DNA of 64,000 nucleotides from Pycnococcus provasolii (GCA_938743325.2 OW568895.1:374501-438500), one strand, 5' to 3'. Shown: positions 54,415 through 64,000, numbered from the stretch's first letter. Notes: a model not told the origin generated them from the sequence alone. Translations and numbers: made by a program.

Positions 54415-57400
54415 TTATTTTGGAGCTTCAGCACCCGTTGCAGTTGTTGCATTGTTGTTGTTGTGGTGGTGGTGGTTGCTCGTCTGCCTCGCAAACAGGC
54501 TCATCAACGTAGGCTGTGTTTTCGACTTCTTCACGAGCGCCGCGAGACGCGCACGCTCGCTGTCGTCAATCGCCAAAACAGCCGGCTTCGGGCGAGGGGG
54601 AGGAGGAGGAGGAAGTGGCGACGCCGCAGCACCGCTAGACACGGGCGGCGGAGGTGGCGGCGGAGGAGGCTTGGTGCTCGCCACATGACTCCGAAATCCA
54701 GAACCAACCACAGCCTGCATCGGTGCTGGAGCAACGGCAGACAGCGGAAACGCAGGCACAGAGGGACGTGCCGCGGCATGTGCCGCCATCTCACGGCGAC
54801 GCTGTGCGGCAGCAGCCTCCAGTGCCTGCATGCGCCGGCGAGTCTTCTCTTCCTGAATACGGCGCATCTCCTCTACGACGAGACCGTCGAGAAGGGATGA
54901 CAGACGACGCTGCAGATACCGAACGAACACCTCCACGTCAGCGTCAGGTGCATCGGCGAGGTAACCGGCACGCTCCGCCAACTCGCGTAGAGGGGCGTAG
55001 TCCGTCAGAGCACGGGAGTAGGCAGCACGCACATTGGCGAGGCCACAGCGCGAGTCGTACGTCAGGCCATGCACATGCGCGGCGAGTAGCAGATGCGCAT
55101 CCACCTGCTCGTCGTGCCATTCTGCGGGCACGTCGGCATGCACTGTCGGCGCAACAGGTGGAGCAGCTGGTGGCTTCAAACTCGACGGCTGTTTGGCAGG
55201 CGATGGCGTAATCGGTTCCTTGCACAGCAGGGGATCATCCACCTTGTCGCCGCCGTCGTTGCCACCCGTCGTCGTCGTCGTCGTCGTCATCGGAACAGGA
55301 ACGGGAACAGGAACGGGTTCAGCCGCCGAAGCTGCCGCAGTAGCAGTCGCAGTCTCGCCCATCTCTGTCGGAGCCACATTCTCCTCGGCAGGATTCGCGG
55401 CATCGATTGCTCGCCTTAGCGCCGCACGCTCCTCGAGTCGCGCGACCACCTTTTTCGCGGTAACTGGCTTATCTCGACGAGCGCGCGCCTTGACGGAGCC
55501 AACCGCCTCGGCGATGGATGCGCTCAAACCGGATATCAGCGACGCCTCCTCCTCAGCCGCCCTCGCAGGTGCACTGTCGACCGCCGCCTGCAACTCCGCC
55601 TTCTTAGCCAAAATCTTCTCGTTGCCCGAAAAACCTTCCGGTCCTGGGCCAGGCAAATTGTTCAGGTTGTCTCGCGTCGCCTTTTCGCGCGCGTGACGCT
55701 GCTTCGCCGCCTCCCAGAGAGAAACGAGAGCCTTTTCCGCACGCTCCACATCCTCGAGTGGAATGTGAGCCAACTTCGCGGCTGCACGAACTTCCTCGGT
55801 GCGATCGACGCCAAAGTTCCACAGACATTCCTCAAGCCTGCTCACGTCCACATCACGCCACCCGTCCATCTTCTTCTTCTTGTCGCCTCCTCTCTTGCGA
55901 CGATTCTTGCCACCACTACCGTCGCTGCCGTCGCCGCCGTCGTCGTCAGACATCGAAAGGTCCGAATCGTGCTCACCCGCCTCGTCCATTCCCAGAGGCA
56001 CGTACCGTGTCACCTTGCGACGCTCGCGCACGCCAAGATCCTGCAAGCCGGCAGCCTGCTTCTTCGCAGCCTCAACCTCCTCCGGTAGAAGACGGCGCCA
56101 GTACTCGTCAGCCTCCTCGGGCTCCTGGTTCGCACGGCGACCAGCAGCCGCACCCTCCTCGTCCGCACCCTCCTCCTCGCCCTCCTCCTCTGCGCCGAAG
56201 GTTGCCATCGAAAAGGTGTTGCTCTTCTTTCCGCCAATCTGACGGCGCTCCGTGCGTCCGCTCAGGATCGTCTCGATGGTCTCCGTCTCGAATCCCTCCT
56301 TTTCGGGAAGCATGGCGTCGCCGCCCTCAACCTTCGCCTGCTCGTCCTGCTCGCCCTGCTCGCCAGCCTTCTCAGCCATCAGGCTGTGGTGAGCCCCGAG
56401 CTGCAGCATGCGCTGAACTTCCTTCGCGCTCATCGACCCACCGTTCGACGCCAGGTTGCCTCGAAGGAGCGCCTCCTCAAGTCCCTGCTTGCGGCTGGAC
56501 GTCTCGAAGAGGTGCTCCTCGTACGTGTCCTTGGTGACGAGGCGGTACACAGTCACGTCGCGCGTCTGCCCGATGCGGTGGCATCGCGCCATCGCCTGCA
56601 GGTCGTTCTGCGGGTTCCAGTCGCTGTCAAAGATGATGCAGATGTCCGCACGCGTGAGCGTGATGCCCACGCCACCAGCCCTCGTGCTGAGCAGAAAGCA
56701 GAACGAGGCATCCTCGTCACGGCTGAAGCGGTCGATCGCCATCTGCCTCTCAAGCGCGCTCGTGTTGCCGTCAAGTCGTTCGTGGCGGAATCCAGCGGAT
56801 GCGAGATACCTGCTGAGGATGTCAAGCGTCTTGACGAATTGCGAGAAGATGAGAACACGATGACCGTCGCGCTGAAGCTGCGGCAGCAGCTTCGCCAGAA
56901 ACGTCGTCTTCCCGGAGTGCCGCGAGATCATCTCCGCATCGGCAATCTTCTCGGCGGCGTCCTTGTACTTGTGGCGCACCTGATCCTCCACCGTATTGAG
57001 CAGGAATGGGTGGTTGCAAGCCTTGCGCAGCTGCATCGCGATGTTGTTCAGCGACCCCACCTTGCCGTACGATCCACCGCCCATCAGCGCCGCGACGTTC
57101 TGCTTGTAGACGGCGTTGTAGTAGTGGCGCTGCATTTTCGTGAGCTCGACGCGAACCACAACCTCCTCGCGCACGGGCAGCTGCTCGACGTCGTCCTTCT
57201 CGCGGCGAAGTAGGATCGGCTTAAGCAGGTCTTTGAGATTCTGCACCTTGGTGGCACACACAGTCTCCGTGTCGGATGCGGCGACATCGTAGTTCGACAG
57301 GAAAGCAGCCTCTTCCATATCGTCGTCAATCTGCCCACCTCGTTTGGAAGCTGATGCGTCCACCGCGACTTCAACGCCCAAGTCCCTAAGTTTCGTTGCA

Positions 57401-59349
57401 TGCTTCACGTACACGACCGTGGGATGGTGCTTGGTCGCACACAGAAGACCGTGCACCTCGCGCACGTGGTTCTGCACGGGCGTACCAGTCAGCAGAAGCG
57501 TCCAGTCGCGGCTCAGGTCGCCGAATGTGGAGCTGACGACCGACCTGCGATCCTTCAGCGTGTGCGCCTCGTCAGCCACCACCGCGGTGTAGTGGAACTT
57601 CGCGATGTAGTTGGAGTCGCGTTTCAGCGCATCGTACGTCGTGATGAGAATATCAAACTTCGGGATGCGACGGTGGAAGTCCGTTTCGTACTTCATCGCA
57701 ACGTTGCGCACCTTTCGAAGGTGTGCAACATCTTCCGGCGTCTCGCCCTTGGATGAGTCGATGTCCTTCGCCGTCTGCAGGCTCTCCTCCCCGAAGCGGA
57801 ATTCGTGGCGCCGGCATATTTCACGGCTTGCGGCTGATCCTGCGTAGATGGCGACATTAAGCCCTGCCCACGTCTCGCACTCGCGACGCCAGTGCTGGAG
57901 CGTGGATAGCGGCGCAACGATCAGGAAGGGTCCGCGATTGTTGTGGAAGCGTCGAATCGCCTCGATCAGCGCCACCGTCTGCGCCGTCTTTCCGAGTCCC
58001 ATTTCGTCGCCAAGGATGCACCCGCGTTTGCGACGATAATTTTGAAGCATCCAGTCGACGCCGTCCACCTGGTAGTGCCGGAGCTCGCGTCCGTTGTGAA
58101 AGCGCAGTCGCGCCGCGCCGTCAAGCTTCGTGGGCCTGCGAGGTGGCTCGTCGTCGTCGTCGGCGTCGTTGGCGTCACCCTCATTCTGAGCGTCGGGCCA
58201 CTCCGTCGCGGGCGTATCAGGCGGCGGTGTGAGACGCTCCATCGCCTTGGCCATATTCTCGCGCAAGTCGAGCGCCTCCAGCACCGATGCGTCGTTACGC
58301 GTGACATCATCCTTGTCAGCCTCGCGCCCGAATGTGTCAGCATCCTCCCACGTCGCGGCATCCAGGTCGCACCCTTCCCACTTGATGAGCACCTGTCGTC
58401 GAGGTTTTGTGCGATATGCCACAGCTCGTTCCGCCACAAGCAGGCTTGCATGCAGCTCGCCCGTCTCTGGGCAAATGAATCCGTCCAGCTCAGGGTACAG
58501 CACGCGTGGCGCGGGTACGGTGGGCGTTCCGCTGACATTCGCGGCGCTTCGATCAGCCGCTGCTGCATCGTTGAGCGCCGCGACGGCGTCGTGCACGTTG
58601 GACATCTCCATGCGTCGCAGGAATGCGCGACACGTCGTCGCTGCTGCAGCCCACACGCGTTCCCACGCGATCCAGTCGCAAGCGCGCCACGAGTACCGTT
58701 TTCGCTTGACGAGCGCGATGAGCCCGACAGCTCCCGCGTGAGGTGCCAGCTTTAGCGCAAGCACGCGTTCGATGTCGCCCGCGTCAGCATTTGCACCGGC
58801 ATCGTCCGAGGGAGCGGCACCGTCTTCGGGAGCGGCGTCGTCGTCGTCATCCTCTTCTGAATCTGAATCTTCTTCTTCCGACGACGAATCCGACGAGCTT
58901 GTGAGGTCGTCGTCAGCAACAACAGCGGGTCGCCTCGCGTTGTTTCGCGGCGCCTTGTTCGTGTGAACTGTTTTCGTTTCCGTGTAGAGGAATTCGGAGA
59001 GAGACGCGATCGCCTTTCTCTTATTTTGCGGTGGTTTGGCAGACGACGATGTGTTAGATTTCTTCGCAGAGACGCCTGCTGCTGCTGCGTTTTGTCGCGT
59101 CGTCCGTTTCTGTTCCCTTTTCCCTCCTCCCAAGTCAACTTTCGAGGATGAGGGTGCTGCTGATGATGATGTTTTGAGGTCATTTGAGACACTCACACCA
59201 CACTTCTTCTTCTTAGAAGGAGGGGAGGGCACATCATCATCCTCCTCCTCCATGAAGTCATCCTCATCCTCGACATCCACATCGACGGCGTAGTTCACCA
59301 CACGAGAACTCACACGAGCTGAGGTACGAGCAGATCGACGCGTAGACAT
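54415..59349 (-). CDS. CHD-type SNF2 chromatin remodeller
   Basis: A 1644-residue single-exon protein from the ATG at 59349; a 41-codon open extension upstream lacks an ATG. The N-terminus is acidic and Lys/Ser-rich. A chromodomain-like part lies at about 175-335 (VLIKWEGCDLDAATWEDADT). The SNF2 ATPase follows: LRHYQVDGVDWMLQNY, Walker A GDEMGLGKTAQT near 450, DEAH box VVADEAHTLKD near 590. The helicase C lobe has HERLDGNTSALERQMAIDRF and motif VI QAMARCHRIGQTRDV near 925. After it come acidic segments, a SANT/SLIDE-like basic helical region (KKKMDGWRDVDVSRLEECLW near 1160) and a polyproline tail. CHD proteins slide or space nucleosomes using ATP, with chromodomains gating the motor. The subfamily (CHD1 versus CHD6-9) is not settled. 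Confidence 0.9.
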   Translation of the reverse strand: MSTRRSARTSARVSSRVVNYAVDVDVEDEDDFMEEEDDDVPSPPSKKKKCGVSVSNDLKTSSSAAPSSSKVDLGGGKREQKRTTRQNAAAAGVSAKKSNTSSSAKPPQNKRKAIASLSEFLYTETKTVHTNKAPRNNARRPAVVADDDLTSSSDSSSEEEDSDSEEDDDDDAAPEDGAAPSDDAGANADAGDIERVLALKLAPHAGAVGLIALVKRKRYSWRACDWIAWERVWAAAATTCRAFLRRMEMSNVHDAVAALNDAAAADRSAANVSGTPTVPAPRVLYPELDGFICPETGELHASLLVAERAVAYRTKPRRQVLIKWEGCDLDAATWEDADTFGREADKDDVTRNDASVLEALDLRENMAKAMERLTPPPDTPATEWPDAQNEGDANDADDDDEPPRRPTKLDGAARLRFHNGRELRHYQVDGVDWMLQNYRRKRGCILGDEMGLGKTAQTVALIEAIRRFHNNRGPFLIVAPLSTLQHWRRECETWAGLNVAIYAGSAASREICRRHEFRFGEESLQTAKDIDSSKGETPEDVAHLRKVRNVAMKYETDFHRRIPKFDILITTYDALKRDSNYIAKFHYTAVVADEAHTLKDRRSVVSSTFGDLSRDWTLLLTGTPVQNHVREVHGLLCATKHHPTVVYVKHATKLRDLGVEVAVDASASKRGGQIDDDMEEAAFLSNYDVAASDTETVCATKVQNLKDLLKPILLRREKDDVEQLPVREEVVVRVELTKMQRHYYNAVYKQNVAALMGGGSYGKVGSLNNIAMQLRKACNHPFLLNTVEDQVRHKYKDAAEKIADAEMISRHSGKTTFLAKLLPQLQRDGHRVLIFSQFVKTLDILSRYLASAGFRHERLDGNTSALERQMAIDRFSRDEDASFCFLLSTRAGGVGITLTRADICIIFDSDWNPQNDLQAMARCHRIGQTRDVTVYRLVTKDTYEEHLFETSSRKQGLEEALLRGNLASNGGSMSAKEVQRMLQLGAHHSLMAEKAGEQGEQDEQAKVEGGDAMLPEKEGFETETIETILSGRTERRQIGGKKSNTFSMATFGAEEEGEEEGADEEGAAAGRRANQEPEEADEYWRRLLPEEVEAAKKQAAGLQDLGVRERRKVTRYVPLGMDEAGEHDSDLSMSDDDGGDGSDGSGGKNRRKRGGDKKKKMDGWRDVDVSRLEECLWNFGVDRTEEVRAAAKLAHIPLEDVERAEKALVSLWEAAKQRHAREKATRDNLNNLPGPGPEGFSGNEKILAKKAELQAAVDSAPARAAEEEASLISGLSASIAEAVGSVKARARRDKPVTAKKVVARLEERAALRRAIDAANPAEENVAPTEMGETATATAAASAAEPVPVPVPVPMTTTTTTTGGNDGGDKVDDPLLCKEPITPSPAKQPSSLKPPAAPPVAPTVHADVPAEWHDEQVDAHLLLAAHVHGLTYDSRCGLANVRAAYSRALTDYAPLRELAERAGYLADAPDADVEVFVRYLQRRLSSLLDGLVVEEMRRIQEEKTRRRMQALEAAAAQRRREMAAHAAARPSVPAFPLSAVAPAPMQAVVGSGFRSHVASTKPPPPPPPPPVSSGAAASPLPPPPPPRPKPAVLAIDDSERARLAALVKKSKTQPTLMSLFARQTSNHHHHNNNNATTATGAEAPK

Positions 59350-61169
59350 TGCAGCAGGTGAAGAATGAAAATGAGCGCCTGCTTTGCTCGGAGGATGGCG
59401 GGGCAGGGCAGGGCACCTTATTATGTGAAAAAAGAGAGTTTTTTCAAACCCGGAGAGAAAAGGCGCCAACAAGGAAGTGAAATATATACCGGGTAGTACA
59501 TAAAATGATTATTCGGGGTTTGGTTCGGTTCTTCCCGTTCGGGTTAGGGTTAGGGAAGGATGCCCGTGTCTGGATGATGATGGCCTGCTTGCTGTGCGGC
59601 TCATGGGCTTATGCGTTGGTGGGCTCATGGGCGCGGCATTGAGGCTTATCGGAAGTGTCGCCAGAAGAATCGCCAGCGACGATGTGGGACCCACCGTTTA
59701 TTTCCTCAGCGTCCACCGCCAGGTACTTCATGAATGACTCCACTGATTTCCACCTGCCGAGGACTCAGGAGGACTCAGGAACGGTTCAACTTTGTTTTTT
59801 TTTCAACGTTTCGTTTTCTTGGTTTTGTTGTTACAACTAACTTATCTATCCATACTGTAATAATAAGGGACTCTTGCGGCAGTACATGCACCTCTGACAT
59901 CTCTCTTCTACGATAATGATAGTAGTCTATATCATCCCCTAATAAGTGGATTCGAGACATACTGGCTTCTTGTGCGCCTACCGCGTTGCTCGACAAAGTC
60001 CGGCGAGTCGCCGCCGTTTGCCTCTGGCATCATGACACTGCTGGCAACGGATGAACGCGACGATACAGGCGGCGCACCGGACGACGACAATGATGCTATA
60101 GGGTTCGCCTCCCACTGCACGTCTGCTCCCCCCGCTCCAAAGCTGCTGCATCTTTGCCCCATCTCTTAAGAGGCCATGCAAGACACCTGAGATCTACCAA
60201 GAGACTAAAGTAAAGGGTTAGAAAGGAACGGAATGGAACGGAATGGACGAGCAAGGGTGTATCAGGAAGTGCCAACCCTTCGGCCAACTAACGCGTTCGG
60301 GTAAGTCGTATGTACTCTTCTTGACCACCTTACATATATGTACATAGAATCGACGCAGTTATTATTGGATGGGTTTTTTTGATGCCACACCAATTATTAA
60401 CCAATTAACCTTATTGGGTGGACATTTATGCTTTTCTTTTCGGGACAACACCTTCTTATAATATACTTTAACAAAACACTCAGGGAAGGGGAATGGGGAT
60501 GTCCCAATTTGTGTGGGGTTTTAAGGCGGGGAGCTTGCTTGCAAGCTCCTCACATGTCCCACTTTGCGTGGGATTTTTGGGTGGGAAATTTTGCCACTGT
60601 TGGCTCACGACCAAAGTGGGACATGCAAATTGCCCGTTGTTTGTGCGCGACCAAAGTGGGACATCCCAGGATGGGAGGGAGGGGAGGGGAGGGGGGAGGC
60701 TGATTTAGAATAGGTTGGCGCCCTTGCGGTCGCGTGGGTTCGGTAGACCCTGGGATCCCTTAGATGGCAAAATGGTATAGATGGCAAAATACTACCTTTT
60801 AGTATGCTCTCTCCCGACTTGTAGCGCCGACCATGTTCTGGACTGTGTTTGGGGACCCCTTTTAGACTCAGGCGGGGCAAAGCGTTTTGAAAAAATGGAT
60901 CGGGAGTCTAGTCAGATGAGAATCGATTAGGGGTTATCTTTGGGGTATCATTGTGGAGGTTGTGGTTGGATAGGGCGTCGCCTGAACCTCCATGCCCCGC
61001 GCACGGGTGTCTACTTCGCTCTACTAACACCCACGATGCATACAAATGAAGGTTGTTACGAGCAATTTGAAAAAAATGGACCGGGAGTCTTGTGACGGCA
61101 AAGGGCGACGAGTGTGTGCGCGCCGTCGAGCGCAAGCAAGCTTGAGTGCTAAGAACGAGTGAAAGGTCG
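59350..61169. other. repeat-rich intergenic stretch
   Basis: TTCGGGGTTT lies at 59512-59521 and GGGTTAGGGTTAGGG at 59541-59555, both upstream of the CHD start. 60520-60670 carries three copies of a GTGGGACATG/GTCCCACTTTG motif in mixed orientation. A GAAAAAAATGGANCGGGAGTCT motif occurs twice (60888-60910 and 61068-61090). No gene is supported. Confidence 0.55.
59512..59521. promoter_or_regulatory. candidate upstream element TTCGGGGTTT
   Basis: Exact decamer 163 bp upstream of the CHD-type gene start. Confidence 0.3.
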
Positions 61170-61790
61170 TTACATTGCACCGGATGCTGGCGTGCGTCGG
61201 CTCCGCCTGCCTGGAATCTCGCGGAGACGGTTCATTTCTGCTGTGACTGCGTCGAGTTGCGGTTTGAACTTTTGGAACTCCTGCATGCTGATGGGGTTCG
61301 CAAGCTTGAGTGTGCTGAAACTGGTGTTTCTTGAGAGTGCAACGTAGTGTAGGGATTGGGTGAAGTATGAGCGGGTGCCTCGGTCGTTGTGGTAGGTCAG
61401 GCTTGACGTTGTTTGTCCTTGCGCCGAATGCGTAGTGACGACAAAGCTCGGTTCCAGAGGAATTTGCGAACGGATCGCAATTCGTCCTGGGCCGATGCCA
61501 ATGCGCGAGTTGACCGGCCCAATTGGGACAAGGTGAGGATCGTTTGCGTCGTAAGGCGTGCCGTGGTACGATGGAAAGTGCACGATGGCAATGGGTACGC
61601 GGGCGTTCTGCGTCGTCGAGTCGTTGGGATGGTGGATGATCTGGCGAAGCGTGCCGTACGTTCCATTCGCCAGACCGAGCTCCACTGCGACGTTCGATCG
61701 GAGGATGACTTGGGCACCGAGTCTCAGGGTGCGGAATCGACCGACGGTTTTTGTCTTGGACGGTACGAGTTTCGTCGCCGCCGTTGGTTG
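61170..61790 (-). pseudogene. PIF1/Helitron-type helicase C-terminal fragment
   Basis: About 205 codons open on the minus strand, ending at a TAG at 61170. It reads LRLGAQVILRSNVAVELGLA (PIF1 domain 2B entry), a loop insert, then SFVVTTHSAQGQTTSSLTYH (the TxHxxQG motif) and LHYVALSRNTSFSTLKLANP (the YVALSR motif VI). These are the last motifs of PIF1-family helicases as found in Helitron RepHel proteins and in stand-alone PIF1-like genes. Walker A, DEAD and all Rep motifs are missing, and no good ATG begins the frame, so it is a 5'-truncated relic rather than a working helicase. A TATATAAAAGG sequence lies just beyond its upstream end. Short repeats around it fit a transposon graveyard. Confidence 0.75.
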
Positions 61791-61978
61791 TTTGGTTGTT
61801 GTAACCTTTTATATATCCTCGGACGGGTCAATGTCTTTGTGGACATGTGGTGAAGTCGTTTGGTGAACGAAACAGTATATTTAGTGGAACCCAAGATATC
61901 TAGTGAACCCACCGCCGGGGCGGTTTCGAATGCACGACGTGCTCCGTAGGGGCCGTCATTTCTACTTCTTCGTCAGCA

Positions 61979-62539
61979 ATGCCGCCTAAGCGCGCGGCGA
62001 CCGCGTCCGCTGGAGACGAAAAAGCCGCGAAGCGATTGAGCGTCGACGGCGGTGCTGACGCAACGCCGAAAGAAATGGCTCAGGGCGGCGGCGACGCCGA
62101 CGCGCCGGCTGCGACGGCGACTCCCCCCAAGGCGTCTCCGACGCCGAACCAAGCTCTGGAAACGCCGGCGCGCGACAAGGGGAAGGCGGTCGCGGCGAAT
62201 CCGAGCGGCGGCGACGGCGGAGATGCGTCCGCTGCCACCACGACGATGGCGACGAAGGCGGCTCAACCGGCAACGGCAACGACGGTGAAAAACGCGACTA
62301 CGGTTACGTCGCCGGCGTCCGCTCGTGTGGGCACCAAGTTGCTCGCCGCGATTCTTCCGCGCGACGTCGATGAAGATGCGCTACTGTGTCGTGCGGTCAC
62401 CACCCGCACGTCGCAAGCGCCTAAGCACGTGCTAAACATCCGCGCGATCGCGGCGTCCGGCGATGGCCCCCGACCTGTGGCGCCTAGGGTCCCTCCGACT
62501 TATTTGGTCCAGCGATTTTCGCCGACCTGTGGCGCCTAG
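61979..62539 (+). CDS. low-complexity Ala/Thr/Pro-rich ORF
   Basis: A 186-residue frame from the ATG at 61979 (AGCA-ATG-C). It starts MPPKRAATASAGDEKAAKRL, a basic nuclear-type head, then long Ala/Thr/Pro-rich disorder with a more ordered patch LLAAILPRDVDEDALLCRAV near 124. The last 25 residues run into a 48-bp direct repeat, so the natural C-terminus may have been replaced. No family is recognised. It sits next to the helicase relic and could be an associated mobile-element protein or a truncated host gene. Confidence 0.4.
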   Translation: MPPKRAATASAGDEKAAKRLSVDGGADATPKEMAQGGGDADAPAATATPPKASPTPNQALETPARDKGKAVAANPSGGDGGDASAATTTMATKAAQPATATTVKNATTVTSPASARVGTKLLAAILPRDVDEDALLCRAVTTRTSQAPKHVLNIRAIAASGDGPRPVAPRVPPTYLVQRFSPTCGA

Positions 62540-62562
62540 GGTCCCTCCGACTTATTTGGTCG
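62472..62562. repeat. 48-bp direct repeat, two copies
   Basis: CGACCTGTGGCGCCTAGGGT, then CCCTCCGACTTATTTGGTC, occurs at about 62472 and 62521, separated by CAGCGATTTTCGC. A third partial GGCCGACCTGTAGG..CAGCGATTTTCG follows. The first copy overlaps the end of the preceding open frame. Confidence 0.8.
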
Positions 62563-62764
62563 GCCGACCTGTAGGCCCGACCAGCGATTTTCGTCCCGGT
62601 AACCATAGACCCTAGAGGGTCTACCGAATAGTTTTATTTGGCGGAGGTTTGATATAGGTACAAAACAAAAAGGTTGGACCAGTGAGTTTTGACCAGTGTG
62701 TTTTTGACCCGCATCATTTCCCGCCCACACACACACTGTACCTTACAAAACTACTCCATAAGTG

Positions 62765-64000
62765 ATGGCGGCGATGGAAGTTCCATGTCCGTCCCCTTGT
62801 TCTTCAGAGTTCTTGTACTACTTTTTAAACACGTCGTCTTCTTTGTACCTTGGCATCGACAATGTTTTACAAACACCCATGAAGCCGTACGCGTCCTTGT
62901 ATAAGCGAACGCCCTCGTCACAAAAGGCACACCTACTCCTACTCGAACGGTGGAACGTGCCGTGGCCGCTTCTCTACGCATCTTCAGGCGCGGAAAACAA
63001 CGGGAAACCGAATGTCGCTGTTAACCACGTACGCGGATCCAACAAAGTTACAATCAAGGCGCTCATGGTTAAGCAACTTCGTATGCTCGGACGTGAGCAT
63101 ACCGAGAATGCGTACCAACATCCCGCTTTGCCCGAAACGTATCTGCTCGTCCCTCAGTCGCAAGACGACGAACGGCACGAACTAATCAAGGCGCACCAAA
63201 CACGGAGCGGACCTTGGATCGCGAAGCCGACGTCAGGGGCGCACGGGGATGGAATACGCGTCTTTGCATGCGCGTCAGAAGCGGCGGCATACGTCGACGC
63301 GTCTGCCGCGCCAAACGACCAGCCTGCAGCCAAAGAAGACGGCGCAAAGACAAAGCGAAGGCCAATAAGACCCAAGCCTAGGCCGATGTGGCTCGTGCAA
63401 CGATACGTCGAGGAGCCACTCTTATACAGAGGTAATCGGAAGTTTGACGTGAGAGCACTCGTCTGCGTGCGCCACGACGGAAAGGCGTTCTGGTACACCG
63501 ACTGGGTCGCACGCGTGTGCGGATCGGCATTCGACATGGCCAAGCTCGACGACAGATACGCGCACATCACAAACCATTGCGTTCAAGTACAAGGTGAGGC
63601 GTACGGCGAGCACGAGGAGGGAAACGAGGTGTTTCGCGAAGACGTGCGCGTCTATTTGGAGGAGTCGCGCGGGCGAAGCGCGGGCAGCGAACTCTTCCGT
63701 CGCATCGAGCAGGGTATGCACGAAGCTGCGCGAGACCTCGTTGCCGCGCTGAGAGAGAATGCCGACTTCAGCGCCGATGCGCCGTGTGCATCCTTTCAGC
63801 TGCTAGGACTTGATCTCATTGCCACGACGGATGGCCGCGTCCTTCTGCTTGAAGCGAATGGGTCGCCGGCGGTCGCTGAGCGTATGATACCCGAAGCTGC
63901 CGAGGCTGTGGTAAATCTGGCGCTAGAACCACTGCGTCGCGACATTCTTGGCTTGGGAGATGGCGCATCGAAAGAGCATGCGAAACAAAACAGCCAATCC
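62765..64000 (+). CDS. tubulin-tyrosine-ligase (TTL) family protein, cut by window end
   Basis: The frame is open from the ATG at 62765 to the last base: 412 codons with no stop. ATP-grasp motifs of the TTL family are in order: WIAKPTSGAHGDGIRVF near 153 (ATP-binding Lys and glycine-rich loop), WLVQRYVEEPLLYRGNRKFD followed by VRAL near 210, YAHITNHCVQ near 268, and FQLLGLDLIATTDGRVLLLE-ANGSP near 350, which supplies the metal-binding Glu and Asn. TTL adds Tyr to alpha-tubulin; TTLL relatives add Glu or Gly chains to axonemal tubulin. No long cationic microtubule-binding domain is seen in the visible part, so a TTL-like or short TTLL enzyme is possible. It is the third flagella-linked gene of the window. 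Confidence 0.85.
   Translation, partial: MAAMEVPCPSPCSSEFLYYFLNTSSSLYLGIDNVLQTPMKPYASLYKRTPSSQKAHLLLLERWNVPWPLLYASSGAENNGKPNVAVNHVRGSNKVTIKALMVKQLRMLGREHTENAYQHPALPETYLLVPQSQDDERHELIKAHQTRSGPWIAKPTSGAHGDGIRVFACASEAAAYVDASAAPNDQPAAKEDGAKTKRRPIRPKPRPMWLVQRYVEEPLLYRGNRKFDVRALVCVRHDGKAFWYTDWVARVCGSAFDMAKLDDRYAHITNHCVQVQGEAYGEHEEGNEVFREDVRVYLEESRGRSAGSELFRRIEQGMHEAARDLVAALRENADFSADAPCASFQLLGLDLIATTDGRVLLLEANGSPAVAERMIPEAAEAVVNLALEPLRRDILGLGDGASKEHAKQNSQS

Noticed and set aside
1-64000. tRNA, rRNA and spliceosomal snRNA genes
   Set aside because: Reading for T-loop GGTTCGAATCC-type boxes, and for U1/U2/U6 core sequences, gave no convincing candidate; a covariance-model scan would be decisive.

Overview
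The window looks like nuclear DNA of a flagellated, photosynthetic protist, most likely a green (prasinophyte-like) alga. This is inferred from gene content, since no rRNA or organelle gene is present. It carries a plastid-type ferredoxin-dependent glutamate synthase whose first exon reads as a transit peptide, several axonemal genes (outer-arm dynein light chain LC1, a DRC7-like nexin-dynein regulatory subunit, a tubulin-tyrosine-ligase family gene) and a VTC1-type polyphosphate gene. Genes are dense, mostly single-exon, on both strands without operons, and separated by 0.3-1.8 kb gaps rich in short repeats. Introns are clear in only three genes (LC1, the VTC1-like gene and glutamate synthase, four introns in all), each with GT-AG borders and GTAAGN or GTACGT donors.

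Layout. 0.1-11 kb: a two-TM Pro/Gln-rich protein, an APH-fold small-molecule kinase with a C-terminal membrane anchor, two hypothetical proteins, a Gly/Ser/Tyr-rich 73-residue protein, a rhodanese and a hypothetical protein, followed by a repeat-rich gap with an 86-bp tandem repeat and a long hairpin with a G-rich loop. 12-20.8 kb: one 2909-residue surface protein with nine copies of a six-cysteine module, a SEA-like region, Ig-like domains and a TRP-like polytopic C-terminus. 22-24 kb: two helical proteins. 24.4-31.6 kb: a divergent ciliary pair, the LRR-kelch-DRC7 protein on minus and LC1 on plus. 32.7-37 kb: a possible VWA-like protein, VTC1-like, and a two-TM coiled-coil protein. 37-43 kb: a membrane-anchored kinase-like/TPR protein, a CACGTG-bearing minisatellite, a conserved multi-TM protein and a 2H-phosphoesterase-like protein. 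43-50.6 kb: GID8 divergent from Fd-GOGAT. 52-59.3 kb: a DUF4864-like protein, two small proteins and a CHD-type chromatin remodeller. 59.4-62.6 kb: a repeat-rich stretch holding a PIF1/Helitron helicase relic. The window ends inside a TTL-family gene that is open to the last base.

Two layers of non-coding structure stand out. The decamer AAACCCCGAA (or its complement TTCGGGGTTT) lies about 60-210 bp upstream of the chosen starts of seven unrelated genes. A degenerate repeat (CATTCAGTAA ... CACCATTCAGCCCA) follows the stop codons of three others. The most unusual locus is the 12-20.8 kb surface protein, whose near-identical 519-bp repeats point to recent unequal exchange or gene conversion.
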